Shown here piece by piece: positions 6,022 through 9,103 of a stretch of 9,103 bases of DNA. Within the stretch, counting starts at the first letter, position 1, and every line of letters starts with the position of its first letter. The notes under the pieces are model-generated. The model did no database searches, was not told the origin of the DNA, and was given only the letters and a program-made list of their open reading frames with translations. The stretch comes from CAZDOD01 sp964506935. GTDB lineage: Bacteria > Desulfobacterota > Zymogenia > Zymogenales > Zymogenaceae. Position numbers and translations under genes: made by a program. The stretch spans positions 1 through 9,103 of the forward strand of contig CAZDOD010000115.1 of NCBI GenBank assembly GCA_964506935.1, written 5' to 3'.

Positions 6022-7438
6022 TTCCGTAAAGGTCGATATTACATCGAAGGACGTGTCGGAGGCTACAGGTGCAATGATTTCGGACGGCTCAAGAGAATTA
6101 AGATTTACAGGCATCTCGACAGATTCGAGGGGCACAATGTCAGGTGAGCTTTTTTTCGCATTGCTCGGAGATAAATTTGACGGACACGGTTTTGTGCCCG
6201 ATGCTATAAATAAGGGGGCGACCGGCGTCGTCATCAACAGGGGCCGAGAGGTTAGAGTCCCATCTGGTACGGTTGTCTTCGAGGTCGATGACACGCTTTT
6301 TGCTCTCGGGGACATCGCCAGTCGCCACAGGGAGAAATTGAATATCAAAGTCGTCGGGATAACAGGGTCAAACGGCAAGACCACCACAAAGGAGATCACC
6401 TTTTTGGTGTCGAAAGAAAAATACAGGACGAAAAAGAGCGAGGGGAATTTCAACAACCTGATAGGCCTCCCCCTGACGCTCCTTTCCGCAAAACCGGAAG
6501 ATGATGTCCTTATCCTCGAGATGGGTATGAACGTCGTGGGGGAGATAAAGAGGCTCTCCGAGATAGCCCGTCCCGATATCGGCGTAATAACGAACATTGG
6601 CCCGGTCCACCTCGAAGGTGTAGGGGATATCGACGGCGTGCTTCGCGAGAAAAGTGAGCTTCTCATTTCGCTTCCCAAAGGTGCGATGGCGATTATCAAT
6701 CTCGATTGCGATTATTCCAAAAGTCTCATTGGAAAAATCAAAGCAAACCTCTTGACCTTCTCGATTGAGAGGAAAGCGGATGTTACGGCAAAGGATATCT
6801 CGGATCTCGGCTGGGACGGGACGAGAGCAAACTTCCGGCTACCATCGGGCGAATTTTCGGCGCACCTCAAGATACCGGGTATAAAAAACCTTCAGAACGC
6901 CCTCGCCGCGGCATGTGTCGGGGAGGCGCTCGGGGTTCCAACAGAAGGGATAAAAAATGCGATCGAATCGGCAAGATCGATCGAGCTTCGGATGGAGCAA
7001 AAGACGACCGATGACGGCATCGTCATCCTAAACGACAGCTACAACGCAAATCCGGTCTCTCTGGAGGCGGCCCTCGATTTCTTCAAAAAAAACGCCGGCG
7101 ATAGAGATGTAAGGCTCATCGCCGTCATGGGAGACATGCTGGAATTGGGCAGCTATACGAAAAAGGGCCACGAATCTGTCGGGAGGGCAGCATCGCGGCT
7201 CGGTTATGACTTTCTGTTTCTATTGGGCAATAACACCGAAGACGTGGCATCGGGAGCCCTTGGGGAGGGGATGAAAAAGGAAAATATCTTCACATATCCA
7301 CCGGGGGGGCACAAGGATTTGATTCGTGACCTGAAGGATATCCTCAAGCCGAAAGACAGGGTCTTGATAAAGGGCTCGCGTGGCATGAGGATGGAAAAGA
7401 TAACCTCAGGGATCATTAATAAGGAAAAGGAAGGGTAA
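6014..7438 (+). CDS. murF: MurF, UDP-MurNAc-tripeptide:D-Ala-D-Ala ligase
   Basis: MurF ligates D-alanyl-D-alanine to the UDP-MurNAc-tripeptide, completing the cytoplasmic pentapeptide precursor. The 474-residue product shows TDSR (36-39) in the N-terminal domain, the P-loop GITGSNGKTTTKE (115-127), SEGNFNNLIGLPLTLL (142-157), EMGMN (169-173), TNIGPVHLEG (193-202) and K213 in REKSELL as the expected carbamylated-lysine region. NDSYNANPVSLEAAL (340-354) and VMGDMLELG (371-379) are typical of the C-terminal domain, and the end carries IKGSRGMRMEKI (452-463). The ATG at 6014 lies inside murE, with GAGGGGAAG (6001-6009) as ribosome-binding site, so translation is probably coupled. mraY starts after a single base. 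Nothing is missing or unusual. Confidence 0.97.
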   Translation: MISSVKVDITSKDVSEATGAMISDGSRELRFTGISTDSRGTMSGELFFALLGDKFDGHGFVPDAINKGATGVVINRGREVRVPSGTVVFEVDDTLFALGDIASRHREKLNIKVVGITGSNGKTTTKEITFLVSKEKYRTKKSEGNFNNLIGLPLTLLSAKPEDDVLILEMGMNVVGEIKRLSEIARPDIGVITNIGPVHLEGVGDIDGVLREKSELLISLPKGAMAIINLDCDYSKSLIGKIKANLLTFSIERKADVTAKDISDLGWDGTRANFRLPSGEFSAHLKIPGIKNLQNALAAACVGEALGVPTEGIKNAIESARSIELRMEQKTTDDGIVILNDSYNANPVSLEAALDFFKKNAGDRDVRLIAVMGDMLELGSYTKKGHESVGRAASRLGYDFLFLLGNNTEDVASGALGEGMKKENIFTYPPGGHKDLIRDLKDILKPKDRVLIKGSRGMRMEKITSGIINKEKEG

Positions 7439-7439
7439 C

Positions 7440-8516
7440 ATGTTTTATCACCTATCAATCTGGCTTTCTGAATATATCTCGTTTTTCAACCTCTTCAGAT
7501 ACATAACCTTCAGGACGATATACGCCTCTTTGACGGCGCTCCTGATATGTTTGATTTTCGGCCCGTGGATGATAAGAAAGCTCAAAGAGATGCAGATCGG
7601 ACAGCCGATCAGGGACGACGGCCCCACCTCCCACTTAAAGAAGGCCGGGACGCCTACCATGGGGGGGATCCTGATCATCGGCTCCATGACGATCTCGACA
7701 TTTTTATGGGCCGATCTGACGAATTTCTACGTCATCATGGTCCTGATCGTTGTCCTCACCTATGCCGTTATCGGATTCATCGATGATTACCGCAAGCAGG
7801 TCAAGGGGGATTCCCGCGGCCTCCCAGGCAGATACAAGCTCTTCTGGCAGCTTATGGTGGGGATACTCGTGGGCATAATGCTGTATCTCATCCCGAATTT
7901 CGAGACGGAGCTCTCGGTCCCGTTTTTTAAGGACATAACGCCCGATCTGGGCTGGTTTTACATACCGTTTGCGATTTTCGTCATCGTGGGCGCCTCGAAC
8001 GCCGTAAACCTGACCGACGGCCTCGACGGCCTCGCGATAGGACCTGTCGTTGTTGTGGCAACTACTTATCTCATATTTTCATATTTTACAGGCAATGTAA
8101 AAATAGCGGATTACCTATTGATCACCTACGTCCCCGGCACGGGGGAACTGGCGATTCTCTGCGGGAGTATGGTGGGGGCGGGAATAGGTTTTCTGTGGTA
8201 CAACTCCTATCCCGCCGAGATATTCATGGGCGACGTGGGCGCCCTTCCCCTCGGTGGGGGCATAGGGGCTGTCGCCGTGGCGACGAAACATGAACTACTA
8301 TTGGTTATCGTTGGAGGGCTCTTTGTGGTGGAGACGCTTTCGGTCATCTTCCAGGTTGGCTTCTTCAAGCTAAAGAGGAGGAGGATATTCAAGATGGCAC
8401 CAATTCATCACCACTTCGAGCTTTTGGGGTGGCCGGAGCCGAAGATTATCGTTAGGTTCTGGATCATCTCTATAATATTGGCACTTATAGCAATTAGTAC
8501 CTTGAAGATAAGGTAA
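7440..8516 (+). CDS. mraY: MraY, phospho-MurNAc-pentapeptide translocase
   Basis: MraY is a polytopic inner-membrane enzyme that moves phospho-MurNAc-pentapeptide from UDP to undecaprenyl phosphate, giving lipid I. The 358-residue product has the family length and about ten hydrophobic helices. Diagnostic segments are IRDDGPTSHLKKAGTPTMGG (57-76); the Asp pair D115-D116 in GFIDDYRK; NAVNLTDGLDGLA (187-199) with D193; the catalytic-region FMGDVGALPLGGG (262-274) with D265; and the histidine cluster MAPIHHHFELLGWPE (319-333). GDVGAL is a minor variant of the more common GDVGSL or GDTGSL. The ATG at 7440 follows murF by one base, with AAGGAAGGG (7427-7435) as Shine-Dalgarno. Stop TAA at 8514-8516 leaves 12 bp before the next gene. 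Confidence 0.97.
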   Translation: MFYHLSIWLSEYISFFNLFRYITFRTIYASLTALLICLIFGPWMIRKLKEMQIGQPIRDDGPTSHLKKAGTPTMGGILIIGSMTISTFLWADLTNFYVIMVLIVVLTYAVIGFIDDYRKQVKGDSRGLPGRYKLFWQLMVGILVGIMLYLIPNFETELSVPFFKDITPDLGWFYIPFAIFVIVGASNAVNLTDGLDGLAIGPVVVVATTYLIFSYFTGNVKIADYLLITYVPGTGELAILCGSMVGAGIGFLWYNSYPAEIFMGDVGALPLGGGIGAVAVATKHELLLVIVGGLFVVETLSVIFQVGFFKLKRRRIFKMAPIHHHFELLGWPEPKIIVRFWIISIILALIAISTLKIR

Positions 8517-8517
8517 C

Positions 8518-8522
8518 GGAGG
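8518..8522 (+). promoter_or_regulatory. Strong Shine-Dalgarno GGAGG of the PilZ-like gene
   Basis: GGAGG at 8518-8522 lies 6 nt before the ATG at 8529, the best ribosome-binding site among the genes of the operon. It fixes the start at 8529 rather than the second in-frame ATG at 8550, and suggests the small protein is efficiently made. Confidence 0.75.
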
Positions 8523-8528
8523 TTTGAC

Positions 8529-8891
8529 ATGGCTTATCATTCATACAACATGAGTGAAGAGAAAGGGACGGTTAAATTTGACGTTGCGATAGAAGAGTTC
8601 GAGCTTTCGAGCTTCGGAGAGTCCCTTTCGCCGGCTGGGATATTGGAGGTGATAAATCAGGGTGTGGTGTTGGAGACGGAAAAGAAATTCATCCCGGGGA
8701 CCGTAGTGAGGATTGATTTTCGGCCCAATACTTCCAAGAAGGGCAACTCGAATGGCGAGATAATTGCAGTGGGATACATTCGCGATGTCAAGAAGATCGG
8801 GAATGGGGGATTTTACCGCATACTTGTGCAATTTAAGAAGTTTGACAACGAAGGTTACAGCACGGTCCTTAAGGGACTTGAGATGAGATAG
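8529..8891 (+). CDS. Small PilZ-like domain protein of unknown role between mraY and murD
   Basis: A 120-residue soluble protein with no signal peptide or membrane segment. From about residue 40 the pattern fits a PilZ-type beta barrel: INQGVVLETEKKFIPGTVVRIDF (from 42, with PGT at 56-58), then GEIIAVGYIRDV (76-87), GGFYRILVQFKKFD (93-106) and a short C-terminal helix ending GYSTVLKGLEMR. In canonical PilZ domains an N-terminal RxxxR and a D/NxSxxG motif bind c-di-GMP. Here there is no arginine before residue 61, and the second motif is reduced to EVINQG, so c-di-GMP binding looks unlikely. The gene lies 12 bp after mraY and 6-9 bp before murD, has a strong ribosome-binding site, and must be part of the operon. 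Standard dcw clusters lack a gene here. Coding status is very likely; PilZ membership is an inference from pattern. Confidence 0.85.
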   Translation: MAYHSYNMSEEKGTVKFDVAIEEFELSSFGESLSPAGILEVINQGVVLETEKKFIPGTVVRIDFRPNTSKKGNSNGEIIAVGYIRDVKKIGNGGFYRILVQFKKFDNEGYSTVLKGLEMR

Positions 8892-8900
8892 GGGGGATTG

Positions 8901-9103
8901 TTGGAGAGGAGAGGGGAGGCCCTATCCATTTCCGGGGCAAAAATTCTTGTGGTGGGTGGGGCGGTTACGGGGATCAGCGTCTCGAGGTTTCTTGCTAAAA
9001 AAGGCGCGCATGTGACCCTGACCGACTCGTCACTACTCCCCGGGAAGGAAGGGAGGTTTCGCATATCAGAGATTTGGGGGTATCGCTTGACCTCGGAGGG
9101 CAT
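8901..9103 (+). CDS. murD: MurD, UDP-MurNAc-Ala:D-Glu ligase, N-terminal fragment with apparent frameshift
   Basis: MurD adds D-glutamate to UDP-MurNAc-L-alanine. Only the first part is present, the window ending at 9103. The frame opens with TTG at 8901 (an adjacent TTG at 8898 is also possible), 9 bp after the PilZ-like stop, with GGGGGG (8891-8896) as Shine-Dalgarno. Residues 14-42 read KILVVGGAVTG, then SRFLAKKGA and VTLTD, matching the uridine-binding N-terminal fold; the usual GxGxSG is GGAVTG here. After TDSSLLP (ending at 9041) the same frame gives EIWGYRLTSEG, unlike the family. The frame one base back reads IRDLGVSLDLGGH from 9065, a typical MurD segment. So one base seems missing, or two extra, between about 9033 and 9064. 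It may be a sequencing indel near the CCCCGGG run at 9038-9044, or a true mutation. Confidence 0.85.
   Translation, partial: MERRGEALSISGAKILVVGGAVTGISVSRFLAKKGAHVTLTDSSLLPGKEGRFRISEIWGYRLTSEG

Noticed and set aside
5761..6699. 312-codon minus-strand frame opposite murE and murF
   Set aside because: It lies entirely across two clearly identified genes and reads as low-complexity Ser/Pro/Ile-rich sequence, a shadow of the coding strand.
9038..9044. Programmed -1 frameshift site in murD
   Set aside because: CCCCGGG does not fit the X-XXY-YYZ slippery heptamer, no stimulatory structure can be assessed at the window edge, and frameshift control of murD is not known to me. A base-call or assembly error is simpler.
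1..9103. CRISPR arrays, transposons, integrase sites, tRNA or rRNA genes
   Set aside because: No regularly spaced long repeats, terminal inverted repeats with a transposase, or structured RNA genes were found on either strand.

Overview
The window holds the promoter-proximal part of a bacterial dcw (division and cell wall) cluster, all on the + strand: mraZ (837-1268), rsmH (1429-2349), ftsL (2339-2677), ftsI (2687-4474), murE (4477-6021), murF (6014-7438), mraY (7440-8516), an inserted small PilZ-like gene (8529-8891), and the 5' end of murD (from about 8901), cut by the window edge. MurE carries the DNPR signature for meso-diaminopimelate, so the peptidoglycan is probably of the DAP type found in most Gram-negative bacteria. 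A PilZ-like gene, heavy use of AGG (Arg) and ATA (Ile) codons, and a purine-rich coding strand would suit a deltaproteobacterial or related, perhaps uncultured, lineage. That assignment is an inference and cannot be settled from this window.

Region 1-490 is AT-rich and has no convincing gene. It contains small inverted and direct repeats, a weak 44-codon ORF with a good Shine-Dalgarno sequence, and at its left edge a minus-strand Shine-Dalgarno with a possible promoter, which suggests a divergent gene just outside the window. Region 491-836 is the control region of the cluster. It has a near-consensus sigma70 promoter (TTGACA, 17 bp, TATATT), followed at once by five tandem 10-bp repeats of the AAAGTGG/AAGGGG type that match the known style of MraZ operators. 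Further G-rich units in similar phase run to about 710, and the untranslated leader is about 310 nt.

From rsmH onward the genes are tightly packed, with overlaps of 8-11 bp or gaps of 1-12 bp, so they are very likely one operon. MraZ probably represses it from the repeat array. RsmH methylates 16S rRNA. FtsL and FtsI are septal divisome proteins. MurE, MurF and MurD build the UDP-MurNAc-pentapeptide in the cytoplasm, and MraY transfers it to the lipid carrier to make lipid I.

Three points deserve attention: the long phased MraZ-type operator array over the start site and leader; the PilZ-like ORF between mraY and murD, which lacks the c-di-GMP-binding arginines; and an apparent frameshift in murD near 9033-9064, where the conserved LGVSLDLGGH segment sits in a different frame from the N-terminal dinucleotide-type motif.
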